Below are positions 7,618 to 15,979 of a DNA stretch of 34,624 nt, in pieces. The stretch is taken from positions 1 through 34,624 of the forward strand of contig NZ_LGYN01000008.1 in the NCBI RefSeq assembly GCF_001307105.1. Reading direction: 5' to 3'. Position 1 is the stretch's first letter; each line of letters begins with the position of its first letter. Below the pieces are notes generated by a model. That model saw only the letters and a list, made by a program, of their open reading frames with translations. It did no database searches and was not told where the DNA came from. The position numbers and the translations under genes are program-made. The DNA is from Bacillus australimaris (GTDB lineage: Bacteria; Bacillota; Bacilli; Bacillales; Bacillaceae).

Positions 7618-8052
7618 ATGAATATAAAAAGAATAACAAATGAAAATGATTTACATGTTGCTCAAGATATTAGAAAATCGGTATTCATTGAAGAACAGCA
7701 AGTGCCTGAATCCGATGAGTTCGATCAATTCGATACACTCAATGAACAATGCCAGCATGTCTTGATATATCACGAGAATCAGCCTGTCGGCACAGGCCGT
7801 GTGCGCATCGTTGATCATACAGGTAAACTGGAAAGAATCTGTATCCTAAAACCTTATCGTAAGTACGGTTTAGGCAAAATCATCATTGAAGAGCTGGAAA
7901 AAATCATGCAAGAAAAAGACATTTCTAAGATTAAGCTGCATGGGCAAACACATGCAGAAGGCTTTTATAAAAAACTGGGCTACCAAACTACTTCAGATGA
8001 ATTTATGGAAGACGGAATTCCACACGTCTTGATGACAAAAGAGATATCTTGA
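7618..8052 (+). CDS. GNAT-family N-acetyltransferase, YjcF-like
   Basis: A 144-residue acetyltransferase. It shows the YjcF/ElaA-type layout: RKSVFIEEQQVPESDEFDQFD near the N-terminus, a beta-strand VGTGRVRI, the acetyl-CoA-binding motif A around LERICILKPYRKYGLGKIII (R..G.G variant), and the end FYKKLGY..., IPHVLMTKE. It would transfer an acetyl group from acetyl-CoA to a small molecule; the acceptor is unknown. AAAGGA lies about 10 nt before ATG 7618. A membrane protein follows 10 nt later, so the two form a small operon under the divergent MarR regulator. Confidence 0.88.
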   Translation: MNIKRITNENDLHVAQDIRKSVFIEEQQVPESDEFDQFDTLNEQCQHVLIYHENQPVGTGRVRIVDHTGKLERICILKPYRKYGLGKIIIEELEKIMQEKDISKIKLHGQTHAEGFYKKLGYQTTSDEFMEDGIPHVLMTKEIS

Positions 8053-8062
8053 AATACAAATC

Positions 8063-8665
8063 ATGTCTAATAAAAAGAAGTATGTTTATTACGGACTAGG
8101 TATACTCGTATTAAGTTTAGGCATTTCTTTAACAATACAATCAGGACTAGGTACTTCCCCATTCGATGCCCTTTTGGTTGGCCTTTCCAAAGAAGTCGGT
8201 CTTACCGTAGGAAGCTGGGAGGTCCTTATTTCTGTTATTATCTTAATCTGTAACTCTATATTAACAAGAAAAAAACCTGTTTTATTAGGTTTGATTACAG
8301 CATTCGTGACTGGAATAGGCATTGATCTGTGGTTGTTCCTCATAAAACATGTCATCTACACAAGCATGTGGTTTAGCAAACTGACATGTTTCGGAGTTGG
8401 TTTGGTATTCATTGGTCTTGGAACAGCCATCTATCTTCAAACAAAATTTGCATCAACGCCTATCGATCATTTAACACTCATTATTCGAGATATTTCAAAA
8501 AGAACCTTCCTATTTTCAAGAACAGTATTGTATGCTTTTTTCTTATTTTTGGCTTATATATGTAAAGGTCCTATCGGTATCGGAACCATTTTAACTGTGT
8601 GTTTAGGAGGCATGATACTTCACTTTTTTATGTCTATTGTTGAACGTCGCCTTTTATCCAATTGA
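8063..8665 (+). CDS. YczE/YyaS/YitT-type membrane protein
   Basis: A 200-residue integral membrane protein with about five hydrophobic segments. Family traits are GLGILVLSLGISLTIQSGLGTSPFDALLVGLS at the N-terminus and a second, similar segment (LGTAIYLQTKFASTPIDHLTLII), the internal duplication usual for the YczE/YitT group. Function is not established; the group is thought to be transport-related. No good ribosome binding site precedes ATG 8063, so it probably depends on coupling to the acetyltransferase stop 10 nt upstream. B. subtilis has a similar membrane protein plus acetyltransferase pair (yyaS, yyaT) in the yyaL neighbourhood, from memory. Confidence 0.85.
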   Translation: MSNKKKYVYYGLGILVLSLGISLTIQSGLGTSPFDALLVGLSKEVGLTVGSWEVLISVIILICNSILTRKKPVLLGLITAFVTGIGIDLWLFLIKHVIYTSMWFSKLTCFGVGLVFIGLGTAIYLQTKFASTPIDHLTLIIRDISKRTFLFSRTVLYAFFLFLAYICKGPIGIGTILTVCLGGMILHFFMSIVERRLLSN

Positions 8666-8689
8666 GATCTGGAATCACCTTATAAAAAG

Positions 8690-8727
8690 AAAAGAAGGGG
8701 CTAACCTTAAAAGACCTCTTCTTTTTT
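8690..8727 (+). terminator. Terminator of the GNAT/membrane-protein operon
   Basis: Long stem AAAAGAAGGGG / CCTCTTCTTTT with one wobble pair and a 14-nt loop, ending in TTTTTT. It lies 25 nt after the stop at 8665. Confidence 0.75.
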
Positions 8728-8947
8728 GATATTTGATATATTAGATATTGGAAAGTCCATACTGATAAGAAACTTTATCGAAAGGAGGTGATCCCATGCC
8801 CACTAACAATAAACCCAATAGATTAATCGCTGAGAAGTCTCCATATTTACTTCAACATGCTCATAACCCTGTGAATTGGTTTCCTTGGGGAGAAGAAGCA
8901 CTCGAAAAAGCGAAACGCGAAAACAAACCTGTTCTCGTATCTATTGG

Positions 8948-8972
8948 GTATAGCTAGCTCGGGTAGCTATAC
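8948..8972. repeat. Palindrome inside the yyaL break
   Basis: Perfect 9-bp inverted repeat GTATAGCTA (8948-8956) / TAGCTATAC (8964-8972) around the 7-nt spacer GCTCGGG. It falls between the GY and TCHWCH codons and supplies the stop that ends copy C. Confidence 0.9.
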
Positions 8973-8973
8973 G

Positions 8974-8991
8974 CACTTGTCACTGGTGCCA
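8974..8991. repeat. 18-bp direct repeat, right copy (CHWCH codons of yyaL)
   Basis: CACTTGTCACTGGTGCCA, identical to 6957-6974. Joining the left half of the first copy to the right half of this one gives one open frame of 687 codons from 6799 to 10879. Confidence 0.8.
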
Positions 8992-11028
8992 CGTCATGGC
9001 ACACGAAAGCTTCGAAGATCAACAAGTCGCTGACATCCTCAATGAGCATTTCATTTCTATCAAAGTCGATCGTGAGGAGCGTCCAGACATCGACTCTATG
9101 TATATGTCGGTTTGTCAGATGATGACGGGGCAAGGCGGCTGGCCGCTCAACGTGTTTGTCACGCCGGATCAAAAGCCTTTTTATGCGGGGACGTATTTTC
9201 CAAAGAGAAGTGCATACGGGCGGCCTGGCTTCATCGAAGCACTGACACAATTGCTGGAAGCGTACCATAACGACCGGGATCATATTGAATCATTGGCAGA
9301 GAAAGCGACAAATAATCTGCGGATCAAAGCAGCAGGGCAGACAGACAATACGCTGTCTCAAGAGTCCGTACATAAAGCCTATTACCAGCTGATGAGTGGC
9401 TTTGATACGCTGTATGGCGGATTTGGCTCCGCACCAAAATTCCCTGCACCTCATATGCTCTCGTTTCTTATGCGTTACTACCAATGGACAGGGCAGGAGA
9501 ACGCATTATATGCAGTCACAAAAACATTAGACGGTATGGCAAATGGCGGTATATATGACCATATTGGTTCGGGCTTTTCACGTTATTCGACGGATGAAAA
9601 ATGGCTGGTGCCGCATTTTGAAAAGATGCTGTACGATAACGCTTTGCTGATGGAAGCTTACACAGAAGCGTATCAGCTCACTCCAAATTCTGAGTATGAA
9701 AAGCTTGTCCAACAACTGATCCAATTTATCAAACAAGATATGATGAATCCGGACGGCTCCTTTTATTCAGCGATAGATGCCGATTCGGAAGGGAAAGAAG
9801 GGCAATATTACGTCTGGTCAAAGGATGAGATCATCACTCATTTAGGGGAGGAACTTGGCGCTTTATTTTGCGAAGTCTATCACATTACAGAAGAGGGGAA
9901 CTTTGAAGGGCAGAACATCCCTCATACGATTTCCACCTCATTTGAGGACATCAAGGCCTCTTTTTCGATCGACGATAAAACCCTTCAACCCAAGTTGCAA
10001 GAAGCCCGGCAAATTCTACAATCTGTCAGACAGCAGCGACCCGCACCGCTTGTCGATGACAAGGTGCTCACATCCTGGAACGCGCTGATGACCTCAGCTC
10101 TCGCCACAGCAGGAAGGGTATTCACTTTAGAGGAAGCTATCCGTATGTCGAAACAGGCGATATCTTTTCTAGAAACACACCTCGTCCAACATGCTCGGCT
10201 CATGGTCCGCTACAGAGAAGGAGACGTGAAGCATCTCGGCTTTATCGAGGATTACGCTCACATGCTAAAAGCGTATATGTCTTTATACGAAGCGACCTTT
10301 GAATTAGAATGGCTGGAAAAGGCCACAACCATTGCTGAGAACATGTTTGAGCTGTTTTGGGACAAGGAAAAAGGGGGCTTTTTCTTCTCAGGTTCAGATG
10401 CGGAAGCGCTCCTCGTTCGAGAAAAAGAAGTGTACGACGGTGCCATGCCTTCTGGTAACAGCACCGCACTCCACCAGCTTCTGAAGCTAAGCAGAATGAC
10501 TGGACGTCAAGACTGGCTGAAAGCCTTAGAACAGATGTTCAAAGCCTTTTATATCGATGTCTCTTCCTACCCAAGCGGACACACAGCGTTTCTTCAAGGG
10601 CTCTTGAGTCAATACGCAGCGAAACGAGAAATCATCATTCTTGGAAAAAACGGCGATCCGCAAAAAGAACGGCTTTTACAGGCGCTTCGGAAACGATTTA
10701 TGCCATTTGATATCATATTGACCGCCGAAACAGGAAATGACCTGGCACAGCTCGCACCATTTGCAAAAGATTACAAAACAATCGGCGGTAGCACCACCGT
10801 GTATATTTGTGAAAACTACAGCTGCCGCCAGCCGATCACCCATATCGACGAGGCGATGGAACAATTATTCCACGATTGACTTTGTCATATGATGACTATG
10901 AGAAGACAAAATGAGGACAAACAGATAAAAAACATGTCAATCCGCTAACAAATTGTCTATACGGTTTTAATTTCTCTCTAAAACGGTTAGAATGCGCACT
11001 AGATGTTCTCATACCGAAGGGAGAGAAA

Positions 11029-11802
11029 ATGATGAAAAAGGTATCATATACACTCATCGCTTGTCTGTTATCTGTTGGGCTTGCAGCTTGCTCATCAAAC
11101 GATGCAAAACAGGATAAGCAAAACGATGCAGCCAAAAACAAGGAAACAACACAGGCTGATCAAAAAGAGCAGCAAAAGCAAATGGAAGAAATGCAAAAGA
11201 AATTAGATGCACAAAAAATCGATGATCAAAAGGTCGTTGCGACCGTCAACAAAGACAAAATCACAGGCAGTGAATACAATAGCGCACTATCGACCATTCA
11301 AGGTCAGCTTCAGCAGTCCGGACAAGATCCAACTTCTAAAGAAGGCGCAAAAGCAGTCAAGAAACAAACCATTGATGCACTTGTAGGTCAAGAGCTCATC
11401 CTCCAAGATGCTGAGAAGAAGGGCTTCAAAGCCTCTGATAAACAAGTAGATAAACAGCTAAAAGAAGAAAAGAAACAATTTAAAGACAACGCTCAATTTG
11501 AAGAAGCACTGAAAAAGAGCGGACTTACATTGGATCAGCTGAAAAGTGACATTGCCGACAGCATCAAGTACAGCCAATATGTCGACAAAGAAATCAAATC
11601 AGCCTCCGTCTCTGAGAAAGACGTCAAAGCGTACTATGACCAATACGCAGAGCAAATGAAAAAACAAAAGCAAAAAGCACCAGAATACAAAGAGATTAAA
11701 TCGCAAATTAAAAAGCAGCTAGAATCTCAAGAAAAGCAAAAAGAAGTACAAAAAGAAATTGAAAAACTAAAGAAATCTGCGAAAATTAATGTGTCTCTGT
11801 AA
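11029..11802 (+). CDS. SurA-N/PrsA-like lipoprotein without a PPIase domain
   Basis: A 257-residue lipoprotein with lipobox GLAAC (lipidated Cys21). Residues 24-75 form a Lys/Gln/Asp-rich, probably coiled linker. A SurA-type chaperone domain follows: [22 protein letters not shown], then [22 protein letters not shown], and helices with [35 protein letters not shown]. PrsA proteins insert a parvulin domain after such a region; here the chain goes straight to a C-terminal helix, so no isomerase activity is expected. Likely an extracytoplasmic folding helper on the membrane surface. GAAGGGAGAG precedes ATG 11029, and it has its own terminator. Confidence 0.85.
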   Translation: MMKKVSYTLIACLLSVGLAACSSNDAKQDKQNDAAKNKETTQADQKEQQKQMEEMQKKLDAQKIDDQKVVATVNKDKITGSEYNSALSTIQGQLQQSGQDPTSKEGAKAVKKQTIDALVGQELILQDAEKKGFKASDKQVDKQLKEEKKQFKDNAQFEEALKKSGLTLDQLKSDIADSIKYSQYVDKEIKSASVSEKDVKAYYDQYAEQMKKQKQKAPEYKEIKSQIKKQLESQEKQKEVQKEIEKLKKSAKINVSL

Positions 11803-11810
11803 CCGCTAAG

Positions 11811-11839
11811 AAAAAATCCGCCATTGTGCGGATTTTTTT
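11811..11839 (+). terminator. Terminator of the SurA-N-like lipoprotein gene
   Basis: AAAAAATCCGC / GCGGATTTTTT stem with a 6-nt loop, 8 nt after the stop codon. Symmetry of A and T runs lets it work in both directions. Confidence 0.9.
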
Positions 11840-11923
11840 GTCATTTCACGAACCATTTTTCCAAATTTATGACAAAAGCCTCATCATAAACGTCTCTTCC
11901 ATCCGATATGATGGGAGTACAAA

Positions 11924-11937
11924 AGAAAGCGCTAACA
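11924..11937 (+). promoter_or_regulatory. cre-like site (CcpA) in the glpT leader
   Basis: AGAAAGCGCTAACA matches the cre consensus TGWAANCGNTNWCA except at the first base. A possible -10 TATGAT is at 11907-11912, so the site would sit at or just after the transcript start and repress by CcpA in glucose. Confidence 0.55.
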
Positions 11938-11951
11938 ATTCTTTCGTCTCC

Positions 11952-11989
11952 CAAAAGGTACAAGATCAAACGCAGTTCTCGTACTTTTG
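11952..11989 (+). promoter_or_regulatory. Leader stem-loop before glpT (possible GlpP antitermination element)
   Basis: CAAAAGGTAC (11952-11961) can pair with GTACTTTTG (11981-11989) with one bulged G. In B. subtilis the glp operons are controlled by GlpP through leader antitermination (established). This stem lacks a long T-run, so the assignment is tentative. Confidence 0.3.
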
Positions 11990-12026
11990 CTTCAGTCAAT
12001 CGGACATCTACAGGAGGAGGATCTTT

Positions 12027-13361
12027 ATGTTCAAATGGTTTAAACCCGCTCCGCATATCGACAGGCTCGATGATGCCAAAACAGACGAGACCTATAAGCG
12101 GCTGCGGCTGCAAGTCTTTTTAGGGATCTTTATCGGGTATGCGGGCTATTACTTGCTGCGCAAAAATTTCGCTTTTGCCATTCCATATCTACAGGAAGAG
12201 GGATTCACAAAAAGTGAACTAGGCTTTGTACTCGCAGCCGTCTCAATCGCCTATGGCTTTAGTAAATTCATCATGGGGATGATCTCAGACCGCTGTAACC
12301 CCAGATACTTTTTAGCCGCCGGACTCTTTTTATCAGCCCTTATCAATATCCTATTTGTCTCATTTCCATGGGTGACATCCAGTGTATGGATCATGTTCTT
12401 ATTCATGTTTTTAAACGGCTGGTTCCAAGGTATGGGGTGGCCGCCATGCGGACGGACGATGGCGCATTGGTTTTCAGTTAGTGAACGTGGTACGAAAATG
12501 TCCATTTGGAACGTCGCTCACAACATCGGCGGGGGGATTCTTGCACCGCTCATCACATTGGGAATTGTGCTGTTTGCGACGTGGAAAAGCATCTTTTTCT
12601 TCCCTGCCATCATTGCCATTATCGTTTCCTTTGTGATCATTCTTCTCGTACGGGATACCCCGCAATCCACTGGTCTTCCACCAATCGAGGAATATCGAAA
12701 CGACTATCCGGCACAAAAATATGAGGATCAAGAAAAAGAATTAACAGTGAAAGAGATTTTATTTAAATATGTACTCAACAATAAATTCCTTTGGTATATC
12801 GCCATTGCCAATGTCTTTGTGTACTTCGTCCGTTACGGTGTCGTTGACTGGGCGCCGACCTATTTAACGGAAGCAAAGGGCTTTTCACCAGAGCATTCAC
12901 GCTGGTCTTATTTTCTTTATGAATATGCAGGCATTCCCGGTACATTATTGTGCGGGTGGATCAGCGACCGCTTCTTTAGAAGCCGCCGCGCACCAGCTGG
13001 GGTCATCTTTATGGTCGGGGTGTTAATTGCCGTTCTCGTGTACTGGTTAAACCCTGCTGGCAATCCAATGATCGATAACATTGCCCTCATCAGTATCGGC
13101 TTTTTGATTTACGGACCTGTCATGCTCATTGGACTTCAGGCGATTGATCTCGCTCCGAAAAAAGCGGCTGGCACTGCTGCCGGACTCACAGGCTTCTTCG
13201 GCTATATTGGCGGCTCTGCCTTTGCCAATGCCATGATGGGCGTCGTCGTGGATCACTATGACTGGACTGGAGGCTTCATTTTACTAGTTGGTTCCTGCGT
13301 GCTTGCGATTGTTTTCCTCGCGATGACATGGAATACAGGGAAACGCGTAGAGCAAGCTTAA
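12027..13361 (+). CDS. glpT: Glycerol-3-phosphate transporter
   Basis: A 444-residue major-facilitator protein with 12 membrane spans, the same length as B. subtilis GlpT. It exchanges external sn-glycerol-3-phosphate for internal phosphate. ATG 12027 is chosen for CAGGAGGAGG just upstream; the frame is open further but no better start exists. Family features are [59 protein letters not shown] and [14 protein letters not shown]. The conserved arginines of the organophosphate antiporters lie in LLRKNF and FVRYG. It forms an operon with glpQ, whose product supplies the substrate. Confidence 0.96.
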   Translation: MFKWFKPAPHIDRLDDAKTDETYKRLRLQVFLGIFIGYAGYYLLRKNFAFAIPYLQEEGFTKSELGFVLAAVSIAYGFSKFIMGMISDRCNPRYFLAAGLFLSALINILFVSFPWVTSSVWIMFLFMFLNGWFQGMGWPPCGRTMAHWFSVSERGTKMSIWNVAHNIGGGILAPLITLGIVLFATWKSIFFFPAIIAIIVSFVIILLVRDTPQSTGLPPIEEYRNDYPAQKYEDQEKELTVKEILFKYVLNNKFLWYIAIANVFVYFVRYGVVDWAPTYLTEAKGFSPEHSRWSYFLYEYAGIPGTLLCGWISDRFFRSRRAPAGVIFMVGVLIAVLVYWLNPAGNPMIDNIALISIGFLIYGPVMLIGLQAIDLAPKKAAGTAAGLTGFFGYIGGSAFANAMMGVVVDHYDWTGGFILLVGSCVLAIVFLAMTWNTGKRVEQA

Positions 13362-13453
13362 TGAAAATCACATAAAAGATTCATATCCGCCCAACATGCT
13401 CTTTACATCTATTTCTTATGATGAAGGCAGTTACCGTAAGAGGAGGATAAAAT

Positions 13454-14335
13454 ATGAAGAAAAGTAGATTACTTGCTTTCGTGTTGCTCTCTTTTGCTTT
13501 ACTGTCTTTTGCGTGGATGCCGACCACCATATCGGCACATGAACATCTTTTATCTCCAGATCGTATCTTAACCGTTGCACATCGCGGAGCATCAGGGTAT
13601 GCACCAGAGCATACCCTGGCTTCCTATAAGCTCGCCACAAAGATGAATGCAGATTACCTCGAACTCGACCTTCAAATGACAAAGGATGGACATCTCATCG
13701 TGATGCATGATGAAACCGTTGATCGGACCACAAATGGAACAGGCTGGGTCAAAGACCTCACACTTGCTGAAATCAAACAGCTTGATGCCGGGACATGGTT
13801 TAACGAAGCCAACCCCGACAGACAAAATGCCAACTATATCGGACAGCGGGTACTCACATTAGATGAGGTGCTGCGCTATTTCGGCAAACGTGAAAATTAT
13901 TATATTGAAACAAAAAAACCAGACCTTTATCCGCAAATGGAAGAAAAGCTATTGGCCGCCTTAAAGAAACATCATCTTCTCGGGAAACATACAAGAAAAG
14001 GGCAGGTCATCATTCAATCCTTTAGTGAAGACAGCCTGCTAAAGCTACAGAAACTCGCCCCTCGCCTTCCAAAAGTACAGCTATTAGACAGAGCCCAAAT
14101 GACATCCATCACAGATGATCAGCTTGACTTCATCAAAACTTACGCCGTGGGTGTAGGACCGAATTTTAGGGCATTAACACCTGAAAACGTCCAGCAGGTC
14201 AGAAGCCATGGACTCCTCCTTCATCCATATACGGTCAACAGCGAAGCCGACATGACACGTCTTCTGCAATACGGCGTCACAGGTCTTTTCACCAACTATC
14301 CAGATGTCTTTCAACGTGTCAAAGCTTCTCTGTAA
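13454..14335 (+). CDS. glpQ: Secreted glycerophosphodiester phosphodiesterase
   Basis: A 293-residue exported enzyme, equal in length to B. subtilis GlpQ. It cleaves glycerophosphodiesters, including deacylated lipids and teichoic-acid units, to glycerol-3-phosphate and an alcohol. A signal peptide ends at TISA (residue 28). The GDPD catalytic features are VAHRGASGYAPEHT (His43, Arg44), YLELDLQMTKDGHLIVMHDE with the metal-binding acids and second His, and ENYYIETKKP. GAGGAGG lies before ATG 13454. The 92-bp gap after glpT has no terminator, so both genes are probably co-transcribed. Confidence 0.95.
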   Translation: MKKSRLLAFVLLSFALLSFAWMPTTISAHEHLLSPDRILTVAHRGASGYAPEHTLASYKLATKMNADYLELDLQMTKDGHLIVMHDETVDRTTNGTGWVKDLTLAEIKQLDAGTWFNEANPDRQNANYIGQRVLTLDEVLRYFGKRENYYIETKKPDLYPQMEEKLLAALKKHHLLGKHTRKGQVIIQSFSEDSLLKLQKLAPRLPKVQLLDRAQMTSITDDQLDFIKTYAVGVGPNFRALTPENVQQVRSHGLLLHPYTVNSEADMTRLLQYGVTGLFTNYPDVFQRVKASL

Positions 14336-14339
14336 ACGA

Positions 14340-14373
14340 CAAAAGCCTCGCGGTTCACTCCGCAAGGCTTTTG
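14340..14373. terminator. Bidirectional terminator between glpQ and amino-acid permease
   Basis: A 14-bp stem (CAAAAGCCTCGCGG / CCGCAAGGCTTTTG, one mismatch) with loop TTCACT, in the 39 bases between two convergent genes. Confidence 0.85.
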
Positions 14374-14374
14374 A

Positions 14375-15763
14375 TTATTTCACCGTTTGATCAGAAGAAG
14401 CTGTTTCAATCGGTTTTCGTTTCCCAATTCCAAATACAAAAAAGCTAAGCACCACTAAAATCAAGAACCCAATTGCTACAATAAGAGAAATACGCGTATC
14501 CTGATTAATGAGCATAAACACAAGTACCATTAATAAGAATCCAATTGTAAGATAGTTAGAAAACGGTGCTAGCGGCATTTTAAACGGATGCTTTTCAAGC
14601 GCTGCCCCCTTCGCCTTTCTGAAGCCAATATGACTAATCAAAATGACAAACCAAGGCACCATCCCAGGAAGGACACTCGCACTATACACATAGACGAAAA
14701 TATTTGGCGGAGAAACATAATTCAAGACAACTCCTATCGCTAGACCAATCAGCACAGCGAATGTCCCAAAATACGGTACACCGTTCTTCGAAATTTTCGT
14801 AAAGAAAGCAGGTGCCTGACCATTCACACCTAATGTATAAAGCATACGGCCTGCACTGAAAATACCACTATTACAGCCGGACATTGCTGCTGTAATGACA
14901 ACAAAGTTAATAATACCAGCAGCTGCTGTAATTCCGATTTTCGCAAACGTCGCCACAAATGGGCTGCCAAGGGTATTCAGCTGATCCCAAGGATACACCG
15001 TCACAATGACAAAAATCGCTCCGATATAGAAAATCAAAATACGCCAGATGATACTTTTGATTGCGTTTGTCAGTGTCTTTTGCGGATTTTGTGCCTCACC
15101 GGCTGTAATCCCAATCAGCTCGACTCCTTGATAGGCAGCAATAACGAGAGACAACGCGAACAAGAATCCGCTAAATCCACCTGTAAAGAACCCGCCATGC
15201 GCCCAAAGGTTAGAAAGCCCAATTGGCGTTCCGCCATTTCCAAATCCAAAGAAAATAATGCCTAGACCAGCAATAATCATCAAGATAATCGTCACAATCT
15301 TGATCATCGCAAACCAAAATTCAAACTCACCGAACGACTTAACTGAAATCAAGTTGGCGGCTCCTAAAATGATCATCGCAATTAATCCTGGAATCCACGC
15401 AGGCAGATCCGGGAACCAATATTTCATATAAGCGCCTACAGCAATAATTTCCGACATTCCAACAATGACCCACTGGAACCAGTTACTCCAAGCCGTCATA
15501 TACCCCGCAAGTGGATGAATATATTGATGGCCGAATGTAGCAAATGAACCTGTACTCGGCTCAAGATATAACATTTCCCCCATCGCACGCATAATAAAAA
15601 AGATAAAAATACCACACACTGCGTACGCTAGAAGAACCGATGGACCTGTCCATTGAATGGCCTTAGCTGACCCCATGAATAGGCCAACACCAATTGTGCC
15701 GCCAAGAGCGATCATTTGAATATGGCGGGCACTTAACCCTCTCTTTAATTCCTTTTGAGCCAT
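14375..15763 (-). CDS. Amino-acid permease, AAT/APC family
   Basis: A 462-residue transporter with about 12 membrane spans. The N-terminus [26 protein letters not shown] is the hallmark of the amino-acid transporter (AAT) branch of the APC superfamily, with GTIGVGLF forming the substrate site in helix 1. It also has [22 protein letters not shown] in the central region. It imports an amino acid with a proton. The closest types known to me are B. subtilis AapA/YdgF/YtnA and E. coli CycA, which carry alanine, serine or glycine, but sequence by eye does not settle the substrate. GAGGGGGAAG precedes ATG 15763, and it is transcribed alone. Confidence 0.9.
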   Translation of the reverse strand: MAQKELKRGLSARHIQMIALGGTIGVGLFMGSAKAIQWTGPSVLLAYAVCGIFIFFIMRAMGEMLYLEPSTGSFATFGHQYIHPLAGYMTAWSNWFQWVIVGMSEIIAVGAYMKYWFPDLPAWIPGLIAMIILGAANLISVKSFGEFEFWFAMIKIVTIILMIIAGLGIIFFGFGNGGTPIGLSNLWAHGGFFTGGFSGFLFALSLVIAAYQGVELIGITAGEAQNPQKTLTNAIKSIIWRILIFYIGAIFVIVTVYPWDQLNTLGSPFVATFAKIGITAAAGIINFVVITAAMSGCNSGIFSAGRMLYTLGVNGQAPAFFTKISKNGVPYFGTFAVLIGLAIGVVLNYVSPPNIFVYVYSASVLPGMVPWFVILISHIGFRKAKGAALEKHPFKMPLAPFSNYLTIGFLLMVLVFMLINQDTRISLIVAIGFLILVVLSFFVFGIGKRKPIETASSDQTVK

Positions 15764-15803
15764 TTTTCTTCCCCCTCATCAACAAACAACATAAAAAATA
15801 AAA

Positions 15804-15835
15804 AATCAGAATTTTCATTCTGATTGACGTCAATC
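15804..15835 (-). promoter_or_regulatory. Leader hairpin and palindrome upstream of the permease
   Basis: Two abutting elements: a perfect palindrome GATTGACGTCAATC (15822-15835), just downstream of the -10, and an 8-bp stem AATCAGAA / TTCTGATT with loop TTTTCA (15804-15825). They overlap by four bases, so operator binding and RNA folding could be alternatives. The regulator is unknown. Confidence 0.45.
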
Positions 15836-15849
15836 TTTCGATGTATATT

Positions 15850-15878
15850 ATCATAATAAATCTACCCTTAAAAAACAA
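15850..15878 (-). promoter_or_regulatory. Sigma-A promoter of the amino-acid permease
   Basis: On the minus strand: TTGTTT (15873-15878), 17-bp spacer, TATGAT (15850-15855). It lies 87 bp upstream of the permease start. Confidence 0.6.
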
Positions 15879-15979
15879 TTGTTTTTTTGAGGAAAACACT
15901 ATTAACAAAATATTCTGACATAAAAAGAAGTTCAAATTGTTTTATATTGATATATTGAATCAAAGAAAGAAAGCTCACT

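Larger units (their letters stand above)
8796..10879 (+). pseudogene. yyaL: yyaL (SSP411-type thioredoxin/(alpha/alpha)6-barrel protein), disrupted
   Basis: The first reading frame (8796-8957, 53 residues, AAAGGAGGTG 7 nt upstream) runs from [20 protein letters not shown] to [14 protein letters not shown], then hits TAG. The rest of the protein continues in another frame: RTCHWCH at 8972-8992, then 627 residues from ATG 8996 (MAHESFEDQ, VDREERPD, GGWPLNVFVTPD, FYAGTYFP, GGIYDHIGSGFSRYSTDEKWLVPHFEKMLYDNA). Between the codons for GY and TCHWCH there are 23 nt where 3 would be expected. The product would normally be near 687 residues, a cytosolic thioredoxin-like domain joined to an N-acylglucosamine-2-epimerase-like barrel. 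ATG 8996 has no binding site and lies past the CxxC motif, so any product would lack its redox centre. Confidence 0.85.

Noticed and set aside
8948..8972. The yyaL palindrome as a transcription terminator
   Set aside because: There is no T-run on either side and it lies inside a coding sequence.
11826..12026. A 67-residue N-terminal extension of GlpT
   Set aside because: The stretch covers a terminator, the cre-like site and the ribosome binding site; GlpT length and alignment fit ATG 12027.
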